A DNA stretch of 64,000 nt, taken from positions 28,856,425-28,920,424 of the forward strand of contig CAIIXF020000010.1 of assembly GCA_903813345.2 (NCBI GenBank), written 5' to 3'. Shown here piece after piece: positions 34,801 through 46,800 of this stretch (its first letter is position 1; each line of letters opens with the position of its first letter). The notes beneath the pieces are model-generated. The model was given only the letters and a program-made list of their open reading frames with translations. It searched no databases and was not told the DNA's origin. Made by a program: the position numbers and the translations under genes. This DNA comes from Owenia fusiformis. Lineage: Eukaryota > Annelida > Polychaeta > Sabellida > Oweniidae.

Positions 34801-37800
34801 ATTTGATGGCTTAGTATCAGGATCTTCCTGTTCACCATCATTCTCCAACTCTATAGTAACTGAATCATCGTCTCTATTGAGAGAAATGGTTCTTGTAAGA
34901 GAAGGAGGTGATTTAAATTGATGATCATCATTTATTTGAATGTGATCATCCTTTTCTTGTGTGTGATCATCATTTACTTGAGTGTGATCATCATTCACAG
35001 ACCATGGCCTTGACTGTGTTTTCTTGGAAATATTTTGAGGTATGTATGCAGATCCTGCATACATCGCTCTCAGAACTTGCTGGTCTTGCAAGAAATTCTG
35101 AAACATTTCCTGTCTCTGATCAATTCTCGGATTGATAAATTGATCTCTCTCCCATTGATACTTATCGTATCTGGGTGAATCTTTATCATTTCTGTAACGT
35201 CTCCTTTTAGGACTTATAGAAGGAGATTGTTTACGATAGTATCTCTTCTTTGGACTTAAAGAAGGAGATCTATGAGACCTATAAGCAGATCTATGATGTG
35301 AAGATTTGTGTCTTTTCCTCGGACTTGAGGACAAAGACTTTGATCTAGACCTAGACTTTGATCTATGTTTGTACTTGTATCTAGACCTGGACTTAGATCT
35401 AGACCTTTTACGATTGTGAAGTCTATCTTTAGATCTGTATCTCACCCTCGGACTTGAGGAATGAGAACGTGATCTCCTTGATCTAGACCTGGATCTAGAC
35501 CTGGATCTCGATCTGTATCTACCCCTCGGACTTGAGGAAATAGATTTAGTTCTGTGACGTCGCCGTTTAGGAGAAGCCGAATCTCTGTGACGATGTCTTT
35601 TACGTCTTTTAAACGAAGTGTCAGAGTCTGACCTACTAGAAATTGAAGTACTTCGACTTTCTCTACGGCCACGCCGGTCTTTTTCTAGAACTTTAGACTT
35701 CACAACCGGTGATTTACCTTTGTTCGAGCGCGCTGGGCTAACTCGTGGATCACCCTGGGTATTAACCCCTTCTGTTGTATCTAACTGCGTTGTATTCGTC
35801 GACATAGTAGACTTGTAACGCTCGTTTTTGGACCAATTTATCGCACTTTTGAAAATTTTGTGTGACTTTCAAAATGGTAGAAAAATGAATGGTGCGCATG
35901 CGCAACTATGACGTAAAGTGGGCGGGGCTTCCGGGAAACCGAAAGTGAAAGTGAAAGTAGAAAATAATTGTTCCAATAAAAGGTGACTATGGTAGCTTTT
36001 AGCATATTGTAATGACATAATTGGTAAGTGATATTAATTTACGTAGTAAAAGATAGGTTTCACATTTTTAATCTGAATCTACATGAAATAAACACATACA
36101 GATGCACAAAAATAGACTGCAGACAGGGAAAATGCCTATTGTCGATAATTAAAATTACATTTCTGCAGTTGACACACAGGGAGGGGTAAAAATTCAAAAT
36201 TCAGACACAAAGTGAGAAAATCAGGACAGATTACTCTTAGAAATCATCAATTTGGGTTGATGGGACTATGGGTGTAAGATTAAGAACGGGGGGGGGGGGG
36301 GGGGGTACATACCTCTGTTATGTGGTCTACTGCTTCTACTGGTACATTGAGGATCTCAGCTCGAACTTTCTTTTTCTCAGCCATCGTATTATCGATTATT
36401 CTGTCAAGCTCATCTTTGCGACTCAATGGGTCTGGAAAAGAAATTCATGTTTTTTACAATTTCTTCTTAATGACATAACAATAGTTTTTGTTCTTTGAGA
36501 TACCATTTGTATGTGAAGTGTATTTAGACCATGTGTTATGCATATATTATGGGACGTGGGAGTCAAATACAAATAATGTTTTTAATACATGTTACATGAA
36601 CATAATTCAGTTATACATTTTAGCTCATTCTCCCAGAATTAACAGTACCTCAGAAACGTTTAACTTGTCCTGTTAAACTGGCTCTACACAAATGTTTTGG
36701 CATAGCAGCCTATAAATGTGTTTTCTAGTTTTAGCTCTTTAACAAAAAATTTTCAATGGGAGTAAAAAGGGAGTGATTTCATTAGTCAGTGATCTCACCA
36801 TAATTCTTTTCTCAAGTGGGTGCAAATTTGACTACACTTTATCAAAATGTTCCAATTTTGAAATTGAAGTGGATGCAAGCCTATTTTCAAAATCGCCATC
36901 AAATATTCACCTTGTGTTGGATGTTCCTCACCGCCAGCAGTGTGGATTTGTTCAACACGAGAAAAGACCGCATTAGAAACAACAACCTCATTTGGATGAA
37001 TCAAGGTTTGACTCTCGTCTGAGACTTGCAGGACTTCAACAATATTTTCATCTTTTTCGATATTCTCGATGCTGTCTAAAGAGCCATTGATTTTATCACG
37101 ATCGTATATAGTCGTAGTTGGATCACTGAAAAAAAAAATTATTACATGAGAAATATTCAATTTCACATCAAATCTTATTCACACTTAAAATGAATTTAAC
37201 AAAACATGGCCTTGATATTGGCCTCAATATTTTTTGAGAATTTTTTTGTGTCTATTTTGGAAGTTTATGTCTATGAACAAATTCATTAATAAAAACTGAT
37301 CAGAAAATAAATACAAGTCATAAAACTATTTTGGTCAGCTTTCAATTTCTTCAACAAAGTTATTTAATTTAAAGTCTTTAATATCATCAATGTGATCTCA
37401 CCTATTTTTATCTGTTTTATTATTTTCTTTGCTGTCAACCACAGTGGTAACAATAGGACCTTGGGGCTGTATTTCACCCCCAGGTTTAGGCGTGGCTTTA
37501 CCCCCTTTGCCCTTGTACGCCTCAGCAGCTTCAGTTATGTATTTAAACCATCTACAAGTACATAAAACATAAGATGATTAGATATAAGTGATTGATTGAA
37601 AAGTTGATTGATTGATTTGTTGATAGATTGCTTGGTTGATTGCTTGGTATGTATACATTTAACCTAGTTACATATATGATCAGTAACAACACATATGAGT
37701 ATAAACTCGATTATGAATTACATGTTTTATAAGTTTAAAACAATTCACTCCTTTCCTTTCATACATGACTAGAACTATGGTAACCTGTTTAAATTGTTTA

Positions 37801-40800
37801 CCTTTTGAAAAAAGTGTTTTATTTCAGAGGTGTTCTACTTATAGAGGTCCATTTAACACTAAGTCCATTGATCATGGGACTCTAAAGTGTTCTACTAAAA
37901 TATTGAGGTGTTCCTATTACTGAGGTATTCTGCTTTATAGGTGTTACTGTTTATTACAATCAGAAATAGAAATATCTACATAGAACTACAAATATACCAG
38001 CGTTCTCTCAGGAATTCTTCTCATTCAACCTAAGTGCAACTTCTCAAATTCAACTATTAAATTGATTTCTGACAAAAAATGTCAACCTAACCCAGGAATG
38101 AACTCAAAAATCCGAGAGTAAAAATGCTAGAAAATAAAACAAAAATCTGAGAAATAACTTGGATTACATATAACATAACATAACCAACGTACCCAACCTC
38201 AAATATTGGTAGTTTCCTGTGAGATGTTACAGTCCATTGAAAACATGGAGAATTCAACAAAAATAGCCTAATCTAAGACATATGATTGCAAGGTAAACAT
38301 CTTTAACATCTGAAGTTCAATGTTAACCTTGTTAGACTGTCAATCAGAATTATGGGTAATATAAAGGATGCCACATCCCATGATGCAATTTTGGAATGAT
38401 AATATCAAGAACCCAGAATTCAGCATAGAAAAGAAAATGCAATTTTGTGTCTAAAATTAGCGCTAAATAAATGAACAGCCTTCGCAGGAGAAAAATGTCA
38501 CGGTATAAAATCAACATCAAAAAGATTGGCTTCAAGGACCCAAGTGAACAAGAATGTAGTCAACACTTTAAATTGTATAGAAATGCAAGAATTCAGACAC
38601 ACGTAAATATTAGTATGAGTGAAGTAGATTATTAAAAAATGTAATCAAGTCGAGAGTTCCTTATATAAATATAAATTAATAATTCTCATGAACAAAATGT
38701 CAGGATTACCCTATTTCAAAATGCAAAATAGAATGAAAAAGAGTGAAATCAACAAGAAATCAAGGAATAAAGTACACAGACATATAGTAATTAACACTTA
38801 AAATTATATAGAAATGCAAGAAAATCAGACAGTTCATTCAGATTTTTGAGAGGAAAGATGAAATATACACGAGCAAGCAAAAATATTCGAGTTATCACCC
38901 TGAGGAAATACCTACAACTTGTAACACTACTCGAAGATCAGCACAAAAAGAATTTAATTTTCTATAAATCTTTGCTTAAAAGCTCAGGGAACTTTAAATA
39001 ATCAACCCTTACCATCAAGAACATTTATATATCATTATAAATACAAAAAATATTAATACAAAGAAATACAAGAAATGACATGAATGATATGAAACTGGAC
39101 AAAATGATGCAAACAATATCCAACAAAAATATACTAGAAAATGAAATTCAGTTTGATTTTTCGAAAATATCAATGAAAAAATATTGAAACAAGTTTTAAT
39201 AAGAGTTCAATTCTAATCTACAGACTGAAATAAGAAATCATTTCCTGGATTTTATCTATAAATAATTTTCAAAGAGTGTTGAATTCAAATCCTAATCTGG
39301 CCATGCCTTAACCATCCCTGAGGCATTTATTATCAAAAGTTAAGTGAACTGATTGATGGATTTTCTGTGTAATTCTATTGAATTGTATTTTGGTTACCCC
39401 CATATTTTCACGAGCAATACCTCATCGGTATATTTCCGTATTTTACGTATTTACACTCAGAGCCAGAAACCTCTCCTTGGAGGAGCCATGGGTTCTTTTT
39501 ATGTGCCTTTTATACAAGTTGTTGACCACTCAGTCAAACACCCAGAATTACATAACGCACAAACAAATTTGTCTGAACCAGGAACCGAACCCGGGGCCAA
39601 GCGATAGTGGTAACCTTAGCTTATTTGACATTTCAACTTTATTCCTCGCTTAATCCTCTCTTCACAATTCTATTTCTCCCTTTAGAACCAAACCACTTGA
39701 AATTTTCTTATAAGCTTGACCTCCAGAAATTTTAATAAGCTGAAATTTATTAGATATTATCTATTCAATGTTCTTCAAGAGTTGATCGAACTAAAAGTTC
39801 TGAATGACCCTTATAAGTTAACAAGAAAGGAAAACTTTAAAGATATCTATTGAGAAAAAAAGTTCCAAGAATTAGTCTCAAATATAATTTCGCCTAATGT
39901 AGGATCACTCCCATAATGCAGTGCATATATAACAAAATGCAACATGGGATAGTCATTCTTCTTCAGGACATACAAATTGCCAAAAATGTCAAAAGTGCTA
40001 GAAATGACAAATATACTTGATTAAACATCAGAAAAAGCTCCTATGTTTACAAAGCTTAAGAAACAAAACCAATAATCCAAATCTGAGGTTAGTTCTTATC
40101 TTCATTAATACCTTAATGACCAATGCAACTAGGAAAAAGTCCTGTTTAAATGATACTTAATCTATGACAAATATTTTCTCTGGTCATCACTATTTCTCAT
40201 GTCTCTCTAAAATTTGAATGAAGTGTCTGATTTTTCGTATTTTTATACAATATAATTGCCTGTTTAGTTTATTTATTTATTTTTCCTTTCCAATTCCTCT
40301 TATTTCTTGCTGATTCCATTCTGTTGCTTTTTAAAGATGTAAAAAAGAACACTTTTTTAGAAGGGAACACCTCTCAAGAACACCCTAATAATATGTATTT
40401 GATGAACATTCATTATTTACCTAAAAGATTTTTACCATCAAATCTAATCAAAGTGAACAGGCAAAAATACCTAAGATAATTTCAGAAGCATTTCTGAATT
40501 CCAGGGAACGTGATTTTCGTAGAAAGCTTGAGTATTGTTAATCTAACTGACAGATATCGACCCGCTACGATTTGACATATACTCCAATAAACATATTTGA
40601 AAAAAGCTATTTTGATACCAGTCAAAACAAAGTGAAGAAGAAAAATATATTTCCCTGACGTTTTTTCGATACCTATCTACAATCTCCCAATTTACAAGTT
40701 CGCAGTCTTCAATTGGCCAAATCTGTTTTCCATTGAGCCTGTTAGTGTTTGGAAACATTCCATAACTTCAACTGTTACAAATAGAAATAAAAAAAAAACA

Positions 40801-43800
40801 GTAAAACCTTTATATCCAAACACCTGTCTAATCTGAACACCTCTCTGGGTCATCACTATTTTCAAACACCTCTCTAATCTGAACACCTCTCTAGGTCAAC
40901 ACTTTTTTCAAACATCTCTCTTTGTCAACACTTTTTTCTGGGCCAATCTTTTAACCTGCCATATACTTCCATGTTAAAACACCTTGAAATGTGAACACCT
41001 GCCATTCTGTACACTTTTGACCCTCAAGTGTTCAGTTTAGATAAAATTTACTATAGATGTTTTGGACATAAATTAGAATATTTTGAATGCAAATAGCAAC
41101 GGATCAAGTAAACTTCCTTTAGTAAATGAAATACTGGAATTTTGAATATGAGGTAAAATCTGAATCCTAGTGCAAAGATAGAATTTTTGGAATTTTTATA
41201 CAATCTAAATGTTTATTACTGTAATCCATGGGAATTCCACTATGTTTCATCTTATTTTGAATTGTGAGATTCCCAGGAACAAAATTTTCCCTGGTAAAAA
41301 TATAAGGGAACTAAACAACTAATAATACTGGTCTAAAGAAGATAACTGAACTACAGTGAACTTATTCCCCTTTTACTGAACTGAAAAATATCAAAGCTAA
41401 ATTCTATTTTTGGATCATAACAAGGTAATTAGTACGTTAAAAGATTCCCAGAAAACCACATTGAGAACTTACGAAAGGTAACTTAGAAGAACTCAAAACA
41501 ACTATTACTGAAGGTTAAAGAGTTTCCAACATAAATGAACATAAAGTCATGATTTGAAATGAATGATGAAATTATCTGACATGGTAAAAACAAAATTTGG
41601 CTCACGATGAGAAAAAATGGAAGCTGTGCTTTTGACTGTGTTACTACTGACACACACTGTAAAATATTTCATTAAGTAATAGCTCAAATTGATTGAGTCT
41701 TAAGTTATATGTTTTTGGCATGTTTTAAGGATTCTAAAAATAGAAATGGGCAATTAATAGTATTCAGACTCGAGCATTTTTTGAAAGTATGGGTTTTACT
41801 ATAGGTGAAAGGATTAATTATATATTTTACTGCAGTTTGTATCCAATAATTATCAATTTGCCTCAATATAATTGTCAATATGCCTCAATATAACTGTCAA
41901 TTTGCCTCAATAGAATTATCGATTTGCCTCAATAGAATTGTCAATTTACCTCAATATAATTGTCAATTTGCCTCAATATAATTGTCAATTTGCCTCAATA
42001 GAATTGTCAATTTGCCTCAATATAATTGTCAATTTGCCTCAATAGAATTTTCAATTTGCCTCAATAGAATTGTCAATTTGCCTCAACAGTCATCCTGCTC
42101 CAGTTTCAACATCATGTTAAAGTCCATTGAATTTGTGAAAAGGACAGGTTCATGAATATACAGGTTTTACTGTATCATTTAAAAGAACATATGAATTAAT
42201 ATCAAATTTATCATGAATGGTGAATAGTAATTTCAATATCAAAGATTCCATCACGAGACAGCCATCCATCCCACAAATGAAATCTATCACGCTTTTTTGC
42301 CAATTCAAGAAAAAATATGGGAATGGGGTAAAAATCACATGTACAGGAATCCTACACTATCTTTAAATTGTCCAAAAATGTGAGAAACCCAAGCTTTTGT
42401 TTATTTTTGAGTAATACCTAAAATTTATCCCAAGAAATTGTATGCAAAGGTTTACATCATTTATGGTTGGTAACAGCTTGGGAGCATTGATCAACATTAA
42501 AGGTCATCTTTACATCTTGAAAAAAAGATTTATATATCTCATAATTTCTTACCATTTCTATTAATTCTACGAGTAGATACTTGCCCAATATAGGATGCTT
42601 TACATGTTAAATATGCATGCTAAGTTTATTTTCTTATTTTTAGTTTCTAATATGAACTTCCCATTAGCAATGTGAAGGTCATTGGGGTACATCTACATTA
42701 TATACTGTAGTTACAATATAGTTTATGATGATACAGACCTGAAACTAGTGATGAAATTCATTTTCATTTTCCAATTATTGGTCATATCATTTAGTGCATA
42801 TTAATATATGATGTCTAGTAAAAATTGAGCTCAAAACCCAGAGAACCACACAAATTCACTGAGAATGTGAAATAATCTGATTCTAAGTACAAGTTAAATG
42901 CCTCTGAAACATCTTCTCCATAAGTTGAACATAAGAATGTAAAGTCAGGTGACTTCCAGAAGAATGCAAATGCAACTAAATTTTAGTGAAAATCGGAATC
43001 ATTTTCACAATATCACACACATATCTTCAAATATATTTTCAGGAAATTTCCGAGGTGTGTGTATTCAATGTTCATACCCAAGGCACCCCCTCCCTCTTAG
43101 TAACAGCCCCAAAGTTGAACGATTTTTCTTTCAAGTTATTGTGACATAAGAATAGACGAATGTAACATAAGTTCTAAGATCAAAGTACCTGTTGCTTCCA
43201 TACCAATCAGAATCAGGTATTTTTAAAACAACAGAACGTAAAGATTCAGTTACATAACTTGGCTAAAATCACGTCTCTGACCTTACTTATTTTACAAATT
43301 TTCTTCCTAAAATTTGAAAAAACAGCCTGATTTTCTTGCATTTCTATACAATTTAGAGTGTCAATTATACGCTTGCATATTTCATTCCTTGCTGATTCCA
43401 CTCTTTTCTACTTTATTTTATTTTCTAAATGATGACCATCATGATTTTTCTCTGAGGTAGACCCTGCATGTAGCCAGGTTGTTCTTGAACTAATTAATTT
43501 GCCCATGTAAAAAATCAAAGACGCTCATATCATATAACTACAAAATAGAGTAAGCAGTGGAAAATGCAGAAAATAAAGTAAACAATCATATAGCTGACAC
43601 TCTAAATTATATAAAAATGCCAGAAAATCTGGCAGTTTATTCAAATTTTAGAAAGAAATTGAGTGAAATAAGCATGAGCAAACGGACATTTTGAAAATAT
43701 ACAAGGACTTCTAAGGCTCCAGTATTACCATTCACCATCTTGAATATATCTTTCTTATTTACATTACTTTACATACTTTATATTGTTTGGAGGTGACTGG

Positions 43801-46800
43801 GCTTATACTTGGCAATTAATGTTGCCCTTTGTCCATTTTTCTCCATTTAACTGAATAATATAGATTAGATGAGTATGCAAATGGTTTTTTTATTTACCTA
43901 TTTTTCTCAATTATTACGATATGATCCTGCAATATCATTTTCTCAAGTTTTTGCAATTCGCACATTTCAATTGGAAAATTCTACTGATTCACTGAAAACT
44001 CTTAATGCCAAAAATATGATCTTAGATTGTATAATGTTAATGTTGGACTGATCTATCCCTACAGCCACGATTTCCATGTAATGTTTTTATCTGAATAAAT
44101 AAGAATAAGTATCATATGGATAAAGTAAATAAAGAAAAAAAAACTATTTAAGAACACAGAGATCTAAGTTTAACTGACCATAAAGAAATCAATCCCCAAT
44201 AACACAAATGTAATCTAGCATACAAAATAATGGGTCTTAAAATGGGTACTGCTAATGTAAATCGTCTGTTTGTTCATGCCTAAATCATGGGTTTTGAATG
44301 ATCTGTCTGATTTTCTTGCATTTCATCTTGACATTACACATTAAGTATATTCATTATTTCTTCTACAGTTTCCAATTTAAAATATGAACACCAGTTCAGT
44401 GTTGATGAAAAAGTAACAGAATTCTAAGAAAAAATGTTACAATTGATCTTAGTTTATCAGATGAAGTTTGGAAGATATCATCAACTTCATAAATTAATTC
44501 TAGCCGAAAACCATACTTTTTCAATTTCAATCAGCTTAAAAACTCTAATACGAGATTTCAGGCAGCTACATCATATAAAAAAAGGCCTTGAAAGGGATAA
44601 GTGTACAAGTGAAGCATTCCAACAAATACCTGGTTACTCAAAATTGTTAAAACATATACAATATGAAATTGAGGTACATTCATACACAGTTAGAGTACTG
44701 ACGTTTTTTTGGGTTGAAAAATGTTAGCTTAGGTGTTAACATGAATCTTAAACAAACATACATTGTGATAAAAATCATAAAAATGTATCAAACTAAAATA
44801 TAAAAGTTGTCAATAGTAAATCTAAAATCAGGAAGTGATCGTACGACTTCACTTTTATAGCTTCGCCAGTAAGTTTCAAAAGGTCATAACTCCATCATAT
44901 ATACATCATATGAGTACAAAATAAAGTCCTACGATAAGTTTTTTTTCAACTTCATCATTTTGGATTTATCGAGAATTAATTAACAACACTAATACCAACG
45001 ATAACCCGGCCAAGAGTTAATTAACGACAAAGGAGGAGTTAATTCTGACCACATCAGTACCAGAACAAAAAATCACTTTCATCTCCATTATTTCATGCGT
45101 TTTCTCTCTAAAATTAAACTAAACTGCCGATTTTTTTGCACTTCTATACAATTTAGATTGTTCACTACAGGCCCATTAACTTTATTCCTTGCTAATTCCA
45201 CTCTTTTCTATGCTATTTTAGATTTTGGAAACAACTGCAATATCAGTTTCCTCTTGGCTGCAATGGTGTAAATATAAATATTACTAGGGCTGATGTAAAT
45301 GTTATGTTTAACTTTAACACAACAATCTGCAGGTTCTAATGTTCCATTCTAAAATACTAATACCCCTTTAATATAAGCTTTTTGCAGTAGATTTTGATTC
45401 TTAAAAGAGAGCTTCTATTCATAAACTGAGAAATTCTAAAATGGAGTGTTGGGAAAGATTTCTTATCATTTCAATATCCTATGCCGAATTTCAGGCTCTT
45501 GCATATATAGAATAAAACCTGTGTAAGTGGAACACATTTGGTACTTTAAATAGTGTTCCACTTGGGAGGTGTTCCACTTACAGAGGTGTTTAACCTCACA
45601 GGTTTTACTAAATACAAGTAGTTACCCAACTTAAACTTCATATGATTTATGCCTTGCTGACTGCACTACATGTATTCTATATACTACACATGAACACCTA
45701 TTTTATATGCTGTACCTAAACACTGAACGAAAGAAACACAAGAATATCAAACATTTAATGAATAATTTAAGAATTCTGGAGGGGTTAATATATGTATGTG
45801 TACAAAGGTAGTCAGAAAATCAGGAATCTCTATTTTTGGTAGAACTCCAAATACAAGACTTTTGACTTCAGAATGTTTATAACCTGTCAATCAAATAACA
45901 TGATGGCGTTGTTTTAAAACGTAAAATTATACCAAAAGAGAGAAACCTACAATGAACATGATTAACAGGAATATATGTGCTACTCTAAATTTTACAAAAA
46001 TGCCCAAAAATGAAACACTTTGTCCATATTTTTGAGAGAAATCTTAGAATAACCATAAGCAGACAGCCATTTTAAGCATGGTTTAACTTTAAATCGAATG
46101 TGTTTATCAACTCAACAATCTACAAATGGAACTGACATAAAAGACTGATTTGGGGTATGGTAACCTAAAAAACACAGTTCAACCTTATGTTTATAAAAAT
46201 ATTTCCTTCGTTTAGATTGAACTCTTAATAAGGAAATAATGAAAAAACCACTATCACATGATCTTATCAAATCAGTATATACATTGACCAAAATTAGATC
46301 TAAAAGCAAGCATTCATAAACACACAAGAGAAAAGTTGAAATATCGATACAAGCCCACTTCAAAACGAGTATATTATCATGACCGACATTCACCAATTAC
46401 ATTTATTAAAAACTTTTCAAAAGTTGTAAATATTGTCTGACAAACGTCTGACATTTAAATAGTTGATGATAAATGACTTGCTAAACTTTAAAAACTCCCA
46501 TGGATTGAGCAGTCAATAAATGGAGACTGAAATTTGAATTTTGGTATCTCTACTGAAAACATTTTCGTGAACATATAACTATGTGTTATCTGATTGGTTT
46601 GCTGACATCTTCTGTAACATGTTCCTCCTACATGATTCTAGGTACAGTTTAATATTACGACTCATAAAAAAATACAACAAAATCACCTTAACAGAGATAT
46701 TGACCAATCACCTTTGCATTAAATACTATTTTTCAATTTCTAACTAAACTAAATTAATCAACCTCATTTCTCATTACCTATCAACTACATTCAAATTCAA

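Larger units (their letters stand above)
30180..36051 (-). mobile_element. Complete DIRS-type tyrosine-recombinase retrotransposon, 5,872 bp
   Basis: Ends are set by three agreeing signals. The 150-bp inverted terminal repeats (30222-30371 and 35880-36029) differ at one position. Unrelated outer tips of 42 and 22 bp lie beyond them. The internal complementary region at 30430-30544 is the reverse complement of 30180-30243 fused directly to that of 36001-36051. This is the architecture of DIRS-1, where the internal region templates the joining of the ends into a circle. It carries ORF1, RT-RNase H and YR on the minus strand, all open. No target duplication is visible, as expected for recombinase-mediated insertion. 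It lies within a RhoGEF intron in the gene's orientation. Confidence 0.96.

Noticed and set aside
34412-34921. 169-codon + strand ORF antisense to DIRS ORF1
   Set aside because: Mirror of a real coding frame; no motif of its own.
39560-39625. A functional tRNA gene on the minus strand
   Set aside because: A and B boxes are recognisable but the arms do not fold into a full cloverleaf and a SINE-like body follows; called a SINE.
41851-42085. CRISPR-like array
   Set aside because: Units of 22 bp are directly adjacent with no unique spacers, in a spliced animal gene; it is a minisatellite.
44434-44727. 97-codon + ORF in the large RhoGEF intron
   Set aside because: AT-rich codon use like the surrounding intron, no motif, no supporting splice sites.
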